Shown piece by piece: positions 7,421 through 15,281 of a DNA stretch of 64,000 bases. This DNA comes from Rhodobacteraceae bacterium S2214 (GTDB lineage: Bacteria > Pseudomonadota > Alphaproteobacteria > Rhodobacterales > Rhodobacteraceae). The notes beneath the pieces were generated by a model. It did no database searches. It was not told the DNA's origin and saw only the letters and a list, made by a program, of their open reading frames with translations. The number at the start of each line of letters is the position of its first letter. The stretch's first letter is position 1. The position numbers were made by a program, and so were the translations under genes. Where the stretch lies: NCBI GenBank assembly GCA_025141675.1, contig CP081161.1:620001-684000 (forward strand), read 5' to 3'.

Positions 7421-7846
7421 ATGACTTATCACAGCCCCCTTCTGGCACCGCCGCCAGCCCGCCCCGCTGCCCGCATCGCTGTCTTGCGATGTGAGGAACA
7501 GTTTACAATGGATCCGGCCCCTTTACGCACGTTGTTCGCCGCATTGCCTGATCATGAGGCCGAAGATATCGTTTGCCGCGCTTTGGAAGATATCGCCGCC
7601 AAACTGGACTATCTGCAGAATGGCCGCACAACGGGTGCGTTTTCGGAAATTTCCGCCCCTGCCAAGCGTTTAGCTGCCGTTGCCGAACAGATTGGCCTGA
7701 CCGAAGTTGCTTTGGTTGCACGACACACATCTAACGCGGCTGAAATGCAGTGCGGTGTGGCGCTTGGGGCGACTTTGGCTCGTCTCGAACGCGCGTTTGA
7801 TGCGGCAGTCAGTCATGTTTGGGATTTCCGCCACTATTCCCACTGA
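7421..7846 (+). CDS. Conserved hypothetical protein, mostly helical
   Basis: 141 residues if translated from the first ATG. A second in-frame ATG at 7508 follows GAGGAACAG and would give 112 residues; it is a credible alternative because the first 29 residues are Pro/Ala-rich. The remainder is predicted helical (DHEAEDIVCRALEDIAAKLD and later helices) and resembles a small four-helix protein; an HPt-like fold is possible but no phospho-accepting His motif is certain. It is divergent from carbonic anhydrase and 97 bases upstream of the M17 peptidase. No function is assigned. Confidence 0.65.
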   Translation: MTYHSPLLAPPPARPAARIAVLRCEEQFTMDPAPLRTLFAALPDHEAEDIVCRALEDIAAKLDYLQNGRTTGAFSEISAPAKRLAAVAEQIGLTEVALVARHTSNAAEMQCGVALGATLARLERAFDAAVSHVWDFRHYSH

Positions 7847-7943
7847 TCCGGTCCAGAGGCTCCCGGCGGTTCCGTCACGATCATCCTTGCAGCCCGGACC
7901 TGTGTTGCTAGTCTGGTGCAAAATGCCCGAAATAGGATGAGAT

Positions 7944-9323
7944 ATGTCGCTGACGTTTGCCCCGGACGATGCAGAAAGCATCCCTCTTTACGTAATTTCT
8001 TCTGAAAATTTGGACGCTATTCCCGCCGAAGCGCGCGCTTGGGCGGATACCAACGCTTTTGTCGGCAGCTTGGGGCAGACCTTAGTCGTGCCTAGTGCGG
8101 ATGGTGCGATTGCCTGTGCGCTGGTTGGATTTGGGACTGCGAATGCCCGCGCGCGTGGTCGGTTCCAAATTGCGGAAGCCGCGACAAAGCTGCCTGTCGC
8201 AACCTATCACATTGCCGCTGGTCTGGATGGATTAGCGTTGGAAGAAGCTGCGCTTGGTTGGCTTTTGGCGGGATATTCGTTTGACCGGTACGTCAAGCCG
8301 TCGAAACCAATCGCTCAATTGAAAGCACCCGAAGGTGTTGATGCGGCGCGGCTGGAAATCATTGCGGCAGGCGAGGCATTGACCCGCGATCTGATCAACA
8401 CGCCAACCGCCGACATGGGCCCCGGTGATCTGGAGGCCGCGACACGTGCTTTGGCTGACGAGCATGGTGCGTTGCTGCATGTGACCTCGGGTGATGATCT
8501 GCTCGAACAGAACTTTCCCATGATCCACACCGTTGGCCGTGCCGTTGGTCCCGACCCACATCGCGCCCCGCGCTTGATGGACATGACATGGGGTGACGAT
8601 GGTCCGACACTGGCATTGGTCGGCAAAGGCGTGTGTTTTGATACGGGCGGTCTGAACATCAAACCGGGCGCATCTATGGGACTGATGAAAAAGGACATGG
8701 GCGGTTCCGCGACTGTGCTTGGCCTCGCACACATGATCATGGCGCTTAAACTGCCATTGCGGTTGCGGGTGCTGATCCCTGCCGTCGAAAACAGCATTGA
8801 TGGTACAGCGTTCCGACCGCAGGACATTTTAACGTCTCGCAAAGGTTTGACTGTCGAGATCAACAACACCGACGCCGAAGGACGGCTTGTGCTGGCCGAC
8901 GCGCTTGCGCTCGCGGATGAAGCGACGCCTGATCTGGTGATTTCCATGGCGACGTTGACCGGCGCTGCGCGTGTGGCGGTTGGCCCTGACATTTCGCCGT
9001 ACTTCACCAACGAGATGAAATGCGTCCAAGCGCTTGAAACTGCTGCGATTGATGTGGCTGATCCGGTCTGGCGGTTGCCGTTCCACGAACCTTACGAATC
9101 CATGATCGAACCGGGGATTGCTGATCTGGACAACGCGCCCAAAGGTGGATTTGCGGGAACGATTACTGCAGCGCTTTTCCTGCGCCGATTCGTTGAAGCG
9201 CCTTACGTGCATTTTGATGTCTACGGATGGCAGCCTGTCGCGCAACCAGCCCGTCCAAAGGGCGGCGTTGGCATGGGCGCGCGCGCGATCCTTGCGGCGT
9301 TGCCTGCGATGCTTGACCTGTGA
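7944..9323 (+). CDS. Leucyl aminopeptidase family protein (M17)
   Basis: 459 residues. The C-terminal catalytic domain carries the M17 signature NTDAEGRL (308-315) and the VGKGVCFDTGGLNIKPG metal segment (226-242), with K228, D233, D251, D310 and E312 as expected dinuclear metal ligands. The N-terminal domain is divergent, as in the PepB-like subfamily. The enzyme removes N-terminal residues from peptides in the cytoplasm. The following NlpC/P60 gene overlaps its stop by four bases, so the pair is translated together and may act on the same peptides, possibly cell-wall-derived; that link is inferred. Confidence 0.93.
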   Translation: MSLTFAPDDAESIPLYVISSENLDAIPAEARAWADTNAFVGSLGQTLVVPSADGAIACALVGFGTANARARGRFQIAEAATKLPVATYHIAAGLDGLALEEAALGWLLAGYSFDRYVKPSKPIAQLKAPEGVDAARLEIIAAGEALTRDLINTPTADMGPGDLEAATRALADEHGALLHVTSGDDLLEQNFPMIHTVGRAVGPDPHRAPRLMDMTWGDDGPTLALVGKGVCFDTGGLNIKPGASMGLMKKDMGGSATVLGLAHMIMALKLPLRLRVLIPAVENSIDGTAFRPQDILTSRKGLTVEINNTDAEGRLVLADALALADEATPDLVISMATLTGAARVAVGPDISPYFTNEMKCVQALETAAIDVADPVWRLPFHEPYESMIEPGIADLDNAPKGGFAGTITAALFLRRFVEAPYVHFDVYGWQPVAQPARPKGGVGMGARAILAALPAMLDL

Positions 9324-10147
9324 CGGACCGCCGGATCACACCTGCAAACGGACGCGTCGCGGCGCGCCATTTGCAGGGCATTGCCGCCGCTGAAAAATAC
9401 GTGGACGGCACGCCAATGCGGGTCACGCGCCCTATCGTTGATCTTTGCGCAAAGCCTGCGGGAAAACGGGATCGTCAGCTGTTGCTAGGGGCGGGCGTGA
9501 CTGTGTTTGAAACCCACGACGGGTGGTCATTCATTCAATCAGATGCGGATGGATACGTAGGCTATGTGCCCAGCGATACGCTTGACGACACCAAAGCGCC
9601 CACGTTTCGGATCGCGACGGCGGCGACCCATGCTTACGAGACCGAAAGCTTCAAATCAGCCGACCTGATGCGCCTGACTTTCGGGGCGCAGGTCACGGTC
9701 ATTGATGAGCGGCCCAAGATGTACGAGACGCCGCAGGGCTTCATTCCGAAAAAGCATTTGCGCCCGCTTGATCGGCCATTCGCCGATCCTGTCACAGTCG
9801 CACAGCTATATTTTGGAACACCTTACCTGTGGGGTGGCAATAGCACCGCAGGTGTCGATTGTTCGGGACTGGTGCAAGCCGGTCTACAGGCCTGTGGTCA
9901 GTTTTGTCCGGGCGATAGCGATATGCAGCAAGCGGAACTTGGGCAAGATATCGCGCCCGACGCGCTGCTACAGCGCGGTGATCTGATTTTCTGGAAAGGT
10001 CATGTTGGTATCATGGTCGATGCGGATGTGTTGTTGCATGCTAATGCGCACCACATGGCGACGGCATATGAACCCATCACAGCCGCAACCATCCGGATCA
10101 AAGCGCAGGGCGATGGAGACATCACCGCGCGGAAACGGATCGTTTAG
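9320..10147 (+). CDS. NlpC/P60 family cysteine peptidase with SH3-like domains
   Basis: 275 residues, GTG start overlapping the stop of the M17 gene (GTGA). Residues about 35-150 contain two SH3-like segments. Residues 155-270 are the NlpC/P60 domain with Cys181 (GVDCSGLV), His228 (KGHVGI) and His240 as the likely triad. These enzymes cut gamma-D-glutamyl-diaminopimelate bonds in murein peptides. There is no signal peptide, so the protein probably works in the cytoplasm on imported muropeptides together with the preceding aminopeptidase. Confidence 0.92.
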   Translation: MTDRRITPANGRVAARHLQGIAAAEKYVDGTPMRVTRPIVDLCAKPAGKRDRQLLLGAGVTVFETHDGWSFIQSDADGYVGYVPSDTLDDTKAPTFRIATAATHAYETESFKSADLMRLTFGAQVTVIDERPKMYETPQGFIPKKHLRPLDRPFADPVTVAQLYFGTPYLWGGNSTAGVDCSGLVQAGLQACGQFCPGDSDMQQAELGQDIAPDALLQRGDLIFWKGHVGIMVDADVLLHANAHHMATAYEPITAATIRIKAQGDGDITARKRIV

Positions 10148-10172
10148 GCGCCATCGTTGCTACGCCAGACGT

Positions 10173-10514
10173 TTAATCGACGATGCGGATCAATTTGCGT
10201 TCAAGCACCCGCAGCACGGATTTCAGGTCGTTGCCGCGTTTCAGCACCTGACCATCAATGCCGATCAGCACATATTGGCCCTGTTTCATCCGCAATTTGG
10301 GGCGCTTTTCAATTCGGTAGATCGGATTTTCGGCGGTCCGTTTGAAAACAGAGAAAACGGCAAAATCCCGAAGGGATGATATCCCGTAATCCCGCCATTC
10401 ACCAGCTGCCACCATCCGACCGTAAAGCGACATGATCACGGATAATTCGGTGCGGTGAAAAGCGACCTGTTCGGGCAGCGGGCGGTGTAGTGATGTCAAA
10501 GTCATAGGAATCAT
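10173..10514 (-). CDS. DUF2794 family protein
   Basis: 113 residues from the ATG at 10514. A second ATG three codons later (10505) is equally possible, and the longer open frame to 10622 is not needed for the family's usual length. The sequence is basic, with a conserved middle (GRMVAAGEWRDYGI, FSVFKRTAENPIYRIEKRPKLR). The family is widespread in alphaproteobacteria and has no known function. The start codon lies inside one arm of a 13-bp inverted repeat (10512-10578). Confidence 0.85.
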   Translation of the reverse strand: MIPMTLTSLHRPLPEQVAFHRTELSVIMSLYGRMVAAGEWRDYGISSLRDFAVFSVFKRTAENPIYRIEKRPKLRMKQGQYVLIGIDGQVLKRGNDLKSVLRVLERKLIRIVD

Positions 10515-10578
10515 TTTGGGGCAACAGGGCAAGGAATCAAGGCTTTTACCCACAACGCCCCAATCTTGCCCCAAAATG
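10512..10578. repeat. 13-bp perfect inverted repeat over the DUF2794 start codon
   Basis: CATTTTGGGGCAA (10512-10524) and TTGCCCCAAAATG (10566-10578) are exact reverse complements 41 bases apart. On the minus strand the second-transcribed arm ends in the ATG at 10514. The RNA could therefore fold so that the start is sequestered, or the arms could be a protein operator. Confidence 0.6.
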
Positions 10579-10755
10579 AACGGTACAATGCCTTGGACCG
10601 AACGACATGCTGCCACTTGCAAACGTCAAACCAGTACTCAGCAAAGTGCTACTCCGGTGCTGCATTCGATAGCCCCCACCCAGTGTGCGGCACCGGAGAC
10701 TTTGTGAACCTTCCCACACATCAAACCACATGCCGACGCATTAGGCTGATGGCTT

Positions 10756-11052
10756 TTAGCCGCAGATGATCCGGCGGATCGTGTTGTTCGCACCGATCTC
10801 GAACCCAAGCCGGTCGGGGTGGTATTCTTGGCTTGCCACAGTGCCGGGGCGGATGATCCGGATTTCGCCGGGCCGGAAACCGCGTTCCAGAACAAAAGCA
10901 TCTTGCCCGATGATCCCGCTATACCGCGCGGCCCCGCAAGTATCGTCAAGACCGGTCGGGATCGGATTCGCGACCGGTGGTTCAATGATCGGGGTCGCAG
11001 GGATGCAAGCTGTGCAAAGGGTGCCAAACAAGGCCAAAATAGTTAACCGCAT
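10756..11052 (-). CDS. I78-type peptidase inhibitor-like lipoprotein (copy 3 of 3)
   Basis: 98 residues. A signal peptide with Cys16 as the probable lipidated residue is followed by a short linker and an I78-like domain: DTCGAARYSGIIGQ, the central IRIIRPG, HPDRLGFEI and the terminal IIRRIICG. I78 proteins are small serine peptidase inhibitors, often periplasmic. It is the last of three related genes in the same direction; its start overlaps the stop of the preceding copy by 10 bases. Actual inhibitory activity is not proven by sequence. Confidence 0.82.
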   Translation of the reverse strand: MRLTILALFGTLCTACIPATPIIEPPVANPIPTGLDDTCGAARYSGIIGQDAFVLERGFRPGEIRIIRPGTVASQEYHPDRLGFEIGANNTIRRIICG

Positions 11053-11339
11053 GTGATTGTCCGGATGCTTTCATCCGCTCCAATATAAAAGTTGATACGT
11101 TCAGGTCGCAGATCTTCGGTCACGGCGTCCCCTGGTCTGATGACGCGGACTTGGCGCAGGATCAGGACGCGTTCAAGCGCTGTTGCATCTTGGCCGACCA
11201 GATAGCCATAAGGTGTGGCCCCGCAGGTATCCGCTGCCCCGACGGGGACCGGATCAACCGAAGGTGCGATAATTGCTGGGGGGCGGGTGCTACATGCCGC
11301 GAGGGCGCAAAGTACTGCAATGCCAACCGTTATCCGCAT
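11043..11339 (-). CDS. I78-type peptidase inhibitor-like lipoprotein (copy 2 of 3)
   Basis: 98 residues with a good lipobox (LAAC, Cys16). The I78 pattern is DTCGATPYGYLVGQ, VRVIRPGD, LRPERINFYIG and a terminal TITCG. It overlaps both neighbouring copies by 10 bases, so the three are clearly one transcript. It is closer to copy 3 than to copy 1 by eye, suggesting a recent local duplication. Confidence 0.82.
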   Translation of the reverse strand: MRITVGIAVLCALAACSTRPPAIIAPSVDPVPVGAADTCGATPYGYLVGQDATALERVLILRQVRVIRPGDAVTEDLRPERINFYIGADESIRTITCG

Positions 11340-11605
11340 GACAGACCAATAATCATGCCATCTGCGTTGGTTTCGATATTCAACCGACCGGGCACGTAAT
11401 CTGTGGTGACAACGGTGTCAGGCCCTACGACCCTGTCATTCAGATCAGCAGGCAGTGTCACAGCCGCGATGTTCGATCCAAGCAGTGCGGTATGGCCTTG
11501 CACCCCACACGGGTCGGTTTCGTCGACAGGCGCGTTGCCTGATGTACCTGCGCAACCGCCGAGAACAACAGCGGCAAAAGCGGAAAGAAGAACATAATTT
11601 TTCAT
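11330..11605 (-). CDS. I78-type peptidase inhibitor-like lipoprotein (copy 1 of 3)
   Basis: 91 residues from the ATG at 11605. The upstream in-frame ATG at 11665 would add a non-signal-like extension and is rejected. The signal peptide ends in VLGGC (Cys18). The domain is a diverged I78 copy: DPCGVQGHTALLGS, VVGPDTVVTTDYVPGRLNIE and the terminal IGLSCG. The IRPG element of the other two copies is changed to VVGPD. First gene of the three-gene unit; the formaldehyde dehydrogenase gene is divergent from it. Confidence 0.8.
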   Translation of the reverse strand: MKNYVLLSAFAAVVLGGCAGTSGNAPVDETDPCGVQGHTALLGSNIAAVTLPADLNDRVVGPDTVVTTDYVPGRLNIETNADGMIIGLSCG

Positions 11606-11729
11606 GAATGCACTTTGCCGCGTCGTGGTTTGTCTTGGCAAGCCCTGAACGCTGTCTGATTGCACCCTTGAAAGAGGATGTTTTTGCCCGCAAGACTGAC
11701 ATGAGACACATTATAGAAAGGTCACGCCC

Positions 11730-12842
11730 ATGCGTACTCGTGCAGCTGTCGCCGTAGCGGCCGGAAAACCACTTGAGATTATGGAGGTCAATCTTGAAGG
11801 CCCGCGTGCGGGTGAAGTTTTGGTCGAGATCAAAGCAACGGGTCTATGTCACACGGATGAATTCACCCGTTCTGGCGACGATCCCGAAGGTATTTTCCCC
11901 GCGATCCTAGGCCATGAAGGCGCAGGCGTTGTCATCGAAGTTGGTGAAGGTGTGACATCGCTGGAAGTCGGCGATCACGTGATCCCGCTCTACACGCCTG
12001 AATGTCGCGAATGCGAATATTGCCTGAATCCGAAAACGAACCTGTGCCAGAAAATCCGGTCTACGCAGGGCGCTGGGCTTCTACCCGACGGATCAACACG
12101 CTTTTCCATGCTCGATGGCACGCCGATCCATCACTACATGGGCTGTTCCACCTTCGCGAACCACACTGTTGTGCCTGAAATTGCGCTCGCGAAGGTCCGT
12201 AAAGACGCCCCTTTTGATAAGATTTGTTATATCGGTTGCGGCGTGACGACGGGCATCGGGGCTGTGATCAACACGGCGAAAGTCGAGATCGGATCGACCG
12301 GTATTGTCTTTGGTTTGGGGGGCATTGGCCTGAACGTGATCCAAGGTCTACGCCTTGCGGGCGCGGATCAGATTGTTGGTGTTGATCTGAATGATGGCAA
12401 GGTCGAGATGGCGACGCATTTCGGCATGACCGACTTTGTGAACCCTTCGAAAGTCGAAGGTGATCTGGTTGCCCATTTGGTCGAACTGACTGGCGGTGGT
12501 GCGGATTATACCTTTGATGCCACGGGCAATGTCGGCGTGATGCGCACAGCACTTGAAGCGGCGCACAAGGGCTGGGGCGAAAGCATCATCATCGGCGTGG
12601 CCCCTGCCGGTGCCGAAATTTCCACACGGCCATTCCAGTTGGTCACAGGTCGCAGCTGGCGCGGGACCGCGTTTGGTGGCGCATCTGGCCGGACGGACGT
12701 GCCGAAGATCGTGGATTGGTACATGGACGGCAAGATCGAGATTGACCCGATGATCACCCACAAGCTGTCATTGGATGAGATCAATCATGGCTTTGATCTG
12801 ATGCACGAAGGCAAATCTATTCGGGCCGTTGTTGAATTCTAA
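11730..12842 (+). CDS. frmA: S-(hydroxymethyl)glutathione dehydrogenase / class III alcohol dehydrogenase
   Basis: 370 residues. The zinc-dependent medium-chain dehydrogenase oxidises S-hydroxymethylglutathione, the formaldehyde-glutathione adduct, with NAD+. The catalytic zinc site has Cys40 and His62-Glu63 (GHEGAG), the structural zinc site Cys92, 95, 98 and 106, and the NAD fold GLGGIG near residue 197. Class III features such as the conserved TGLCHTDEF are clear. No S-formylglutathione hydrolase gene follows; a terminator sits 20 bases after the stop. It serves formaldehyde and S-nitrosoglutathione detoxification, probably during C1 or methylated-substrate metabolism. Confidence 0.96.
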   Translation: MRTRAAVAVAAGKPLEIMEVNLEGPRAGEVLVEIKATGLCHTDEFTRSGDDPEGIFPAILGHEGAGVVIEVGEGVTSLEVGDHVIPLYTPECRECEYCLNPKTNLCQKIRSTQGAGLLPDGSTRFSMLDGTPIHHYMGCSTFANHTVVPEIALAKVRKDAPFDKICYIGCGVTTGIGAVINTAKVEIGSTGIVFGLGGIGLNVIQGLRLAGADQIVGVDLNDGKVEMATHFGMTDFVNPSKVEGDLVAHLVELTGGGADYTFDATGNVGVMRTALEAAHKGWGESIIIGVAPAGAEISTRPFQLVTGRSWRGTAFGGASGRTDVPKIVDWYMDGKIEIDPMITHKLSLDEINHGFDLMHEGKSIRAVVEF

Positions 12843-12862
12843 ACCACCCAAATGAACACGAG

Positions 12863-12888
12863 AGGGGTCGCGCTTTGCGGCCCCTTTT
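12863..12888 (+). terminator. Rho-independent terminator of frmA
   Basis: The stem 12863-12871 with 12877-12885 (one T-G pair) closes on GCTTT and is followed by TTTT. It overlaps the 3' end of the convergent tetR gene. Confidence 0.8.
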
Positions 12889-13522
12889 ACGTTTTGGCGG
12901 GGTTTGTCCCGTAACAGGCCATGAACATAGCCACGGCGCCATCGACGACACGGTCAATCTCTGCCTGTGAAAACGTCCGGTCCATGTTGAAGACAATGCG
13001 CGGGAACAGGTCTGCTTTGCAAAGCTCCGCAAATTGGTCTGCCGCCAAGGGCACATCTGCGATGTGTAGATCGCCACGCAGGGTCGCATCGGTCAAATAA
13101 TCGACGATCCGCGAGCGCACCATCATGGGGCCGCTTTCGTAGAATTCTTGTCCAAGTTCGGGAAAACGGTCACTTTCACCAACACAAATCCGAAAGATGC
13201 GCAGTCCGAAATCCGACGTGAGAAAGTGGACCATTTGCAGCGCTATGTCGTGCAGAACGTCCCGAACTGGACCGTCCATGTCGATGGTCGCGATCGCGCC
13301 TTCGGCTTGGCGTTGGCATTCGGCCCGCGCGACTTCCATGAACAACAGGCGTTTGTCGGGAAAGTAGCTGTACAGCGTCGCCTTGGACACCTGTGCCGTT
13401 TTGGCAATGTCGTCGACGCTGGCCCCTTCAAAGCCGTCAGCCATAAAGACTTTGCGCGCGCCTTCTAGAACTTGCGCAAACTTGCGACCTTTTTTGACTG
13501 TGGGCAGGGTGCCGTCGGGCAT
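12887..13522 (-). CDS. TetR/AcrR family transcriptional regulator
   Basis: 211 residues. The N-terminal helix-turn-helix is clear (GASVDDIAKTAQVSKATLYSYFPDKRLLF, about 34-62), followed by a helical ligand-binding domain with a TetR_C-type end. A perfect 6-4-6 palindrome (13557-13572) 35 bases upstream is the natural autoregulatory operator. It is convergent with frmA and divergent from mbfA, so it could also influence mbfA. The ligand is unknown. Confidence 0.9.
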   Translation of the reverse strand: MPDGTLPTVKKGRKFAQVLEGARKVFMADGFEGASVDDIAKTAQVSKATLYSYFPDKRLLFMEVARAECQRQAEGAIATIDMDGPVRDVLHDIALQMVHFLTSDFGLRIFRICVGESDRFPELGQEFYESGPMMVRSRIVDYLTDATLRGDLHIADVPLAADQFAELCKADLFPRIVFNMDRTFSQAEIDRVVDGAVAMFMACYGTNPAKT

Positions 13523-13556
13523 GGTGTATTGCTTTCATAGGGAGGTGAGGGGAATA

Positions 13557-13572
13557 TAAACTATTCAGTTTA
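13557..13572. promoter_or_regulatory. Palindromic operator candidate for the TetR regulator
   Basis: TAAACT-ATTC-AGTTTA is a perfect 6-bp palindrome with a 4-base centre, the size and symmetry typical of TetR-family operators. It overlaps a likely minus-strand -10 element (TATATT just downstream). Confidence 0.6.
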
Positions 13573-13593
13573 CTTTGGGCAAGTGCGCGCGCC

Positions 13594-13635
13594 TTGCCCC
13601 TTGCGGAACTTTGCCTATATTAGAATCATTCTAAA
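13594..13635 (+). promoter_or_regulatory. mbfA promoter with iron control element (ICE, Irr box)
   Basis: A -35-like TTGCCC (13594-13599) and a -10-like TATATT (13616-13621) are 16 bases apart. Overlapping the -10 is TTAGAATCATTCTAA (13620-13634), a perfect 7-1-7 palindrome that matches the known Irr-binding ICE motif (TTTAGAA-N3-TTCTAAA) nearly completely. Irr represses mbfA in Agrobacterium and Bradyrhizobium when iron is scarce; the same control is inferred here. Confidence 0.75.
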
Positions 13636-13647
13636 TTGAGGTCTGCT

Positions 13648-14625
13648 ATGATTCCCGGATTTGCCCATCGTCGTCAGTTCAAAGATTTGTCTGAACAGGA
13701 AATATTAGCGCTCGCCATATCATCCGAAGAAGATGATGCCCGCATTTACCGCCAATATGCGCAGGCGTTGCGCGAGGACTATCCGGCGTCGGCTGCGGTA
13801 TTTGACGGCATGGCTGTCGAAGAAGACGGCCACCGTCAGCGTTTGATTGATCTGCACCAAACGCGGTTTGGCGATATGATCCCGTTGATCCGCCGCGAAC
13901 ATGTGGCGGGTTACTATGCCCGTCGCCCCGTTTGGTTGATCGAGAACCTGTCGCTGGACCGTGTCCGCAGTGAAGCGTCACAAATGGAAAGCGATGCCCA
14001 ACGGTTTTATGAAACGGCTGCCGCCCGTGTGACTGATGCCGCCACCCGCAAATTGTTAGGCGATCTGGCAGCCGCCGAAGCGGGACATGCAGAATTGGCC
14101 GATGATTTGGCCGAAACCCATCTGGGTGCTGATGCCAAAAGCCAAGAAGATGATGCCGCCCACCGCCAGTTTGTGCTGACATGGGTTCAACCTGGTCTTG
14201 CAGGTCTGATGGATGGATCCGTTTCGACCCTGGCCCCGATTTTTGCCGTGGCATTTGCGACGCAGGATACATGGACGACTTTTCTCGTCGGGCTGGCCGC
14301 ATCTGTTGGTGCGGGTATTTCGATGGGTTTCACCGAAGCCGCATCTGATGATGGTCAAATCTCTGGCCGAGGATCGCCGTACAAGCGCGGCGTTGCTGCG
14401 GGTGTCATGACCACCATCGGCGGGTTAGGCCATGCGTTGCCTTATCTGATCACGGATTTCTGGACCGCGACGATCATCGCCTTGATTGTGGTGTTCGTTG
14501 AGCTTTGGGCGATTGCATGGATTCAGAACAAATACATGCAGACGCCGTTTGTGAAGGCCGTCTTTCAGGTTGTTCTGGGCGGTGCGTTGGTCTTTGCAGC
14601 AGGTGCTTTGATCGGGTCGGGTTAA
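13648..14625 (+). CDS. mbfA: Membrane-bound ferritin MbfA (rubrerythrin-VIT1 fusion)
   Basis: 325 residues from the ATG, with AGG six bases upstream; the in-frame TTG at 13636 overlaps the end of the ICE and is less likely. Residues 1-165 form a ferritin/rubrerythrin-like di-iron domain with E-x-x-H pairs at 59/62 and 144/147. Residues about 178-325 form a VIT1/CCC1-type membrane domain (GLMDGSVSTLAPIFAVAFAT, then further hydrophobic segments). MbfA exports iron from the cytoplasm and protects against peroxide and acid stress. The ICE in the promoter fits this role. Hairpin-forming intergenic sequence follows the gene. Confidence 0.95.
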   Translation: MIPGFAHRRQFKDLSEQEILALAISSEEDDARIYRQYAQALREDYPASAAVFDGMAVEEDGHRQRLIDLHQTRFGDMIPLIRREHVAGYYARRPVWLIENLSLDRVRSEASQMESDAQRFYETAAARVTDAATRKLLGDLAAAEAGHAELADDLAETHLGADAKSQEDDAAHRQFVLTWVQPGLAGLMDGSVSTLAPIFAVAFATQDTWTTFLVGLAASVGAGISMGFTEAASDDGQISGRGSPYKRGVAAGVMTTIGGLGHALPYLITDFWTATIIALIVVFVELWAIAWIQNKYMQTPFVKAVFQVVLGGALVFAAGALIGSG

Positions 14626-14644
14626 GTATTTTTCTGCGAAAAAT

Positions 14645-14696
14645 GTGAGGGCGCTGCCCTCACACTCCCGAGATATTTAAGACCAAAAGAAGATCA
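14645..14696. repeat. Hairpin plus conserved-looking tail, probable bidirectional terminator element
   Basis: GTGAGGGC-GCT-GCCCTCAC (14645-14663) is a perfect 8-bp hairpin. It is followed by a stretch reading CTCCCGAGATATTTAAGACC then AAAAGAAG. From memory, very similar hairpin plus CCCGGAATATTT...AAAAGAAG units recur between genes in Rhodobacterales genomes. It separates the convergent mbfA and GNAT genes. Confidence 0.55.
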
Positions 14697-15272
14697 GAGC
14701 GCTTTGATCATCGTCGTAGCGCTGCGGAATTTGAAGATGTGACGTAGCGGGCCGAGATGGCTGGTTTTTAGTTTTGTAAAACCGTGGCGTTCGTAAAGCG
14801 ATTTGGCGCGGGGGTTGGTGTCGATGACATCAAGGCGCAATTCCGGATATCCGCGATCGCGTCCTTCTTGCATAATGGTGTGGAGCAGGGCGCTACCGAT
14901 CCCTTGTCCACGGGCAGCGGTGTCCACGAAAATACCGTCCATGAGGAAGCGTTTGTTTTCGACATCGCGGTCAAGCAGTGCAAGCAAACCTGCCCGCCAG
15001 ATCGCCCCGATGTGGCCATAGATCGCGACCAGATCGCTGTAATCGCCGCCGACGAAGGCACCGTCATAGGTTTTGAAACCGACGACCCCTAACAATTGGC
15101 CATCATCATCGGTTGCACAGATCGCTTGGTTCGGATCCATGACCCGCTGAATGAACCGGAGCGCCTTGTCGCGCGGCCCCATCGTCATCCCGAGCTTCTG
15201 TCCGAATGCGTCCCAATAAAGCGCCGCTGCATGTGCTTCGGCCCCATCGGGGATGCCTGCCTGAATGCGCAT
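14694..15272 (-). CDS. GNAT family N-acetyltransferase
   Basis: 192 residues with the acetyl-CoA binding motif A around DGIFVDTAARGQGIGSALL (Q/R-x-x-G-x-G/A) and a C-terminal YERHGFTKLK strand typical of the fold. The first third (YWDAFGQKLG) is not diagnostic of a substrate. The gene starts 10 bases after the end of moeA on the same strand, so it may be the last gene of the Mo-cofactor transcript, although nothing in the sequence ties it to that pathway. Confidence 0.88.
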   Translation of the reverse strand: MRIQAGIPDGAEAHAAALYWDAFGQKLGMTMGPRDKALRFIQRVMDPNQAICATDDDGQLLGVVGFKTYDGAFVGGDYSDLVAIYGHIGAIWRAGLLALLDRDVENKRFLMDGIFVDTAARGQGIGSALLHTIMQEGRDRGYPELRLDVIDTNPRAKSLYERHGFTKLKTSHLGPLRHIFKFRSATTMIKAL

Positions 15273-15281
15273 TTTGATGCC

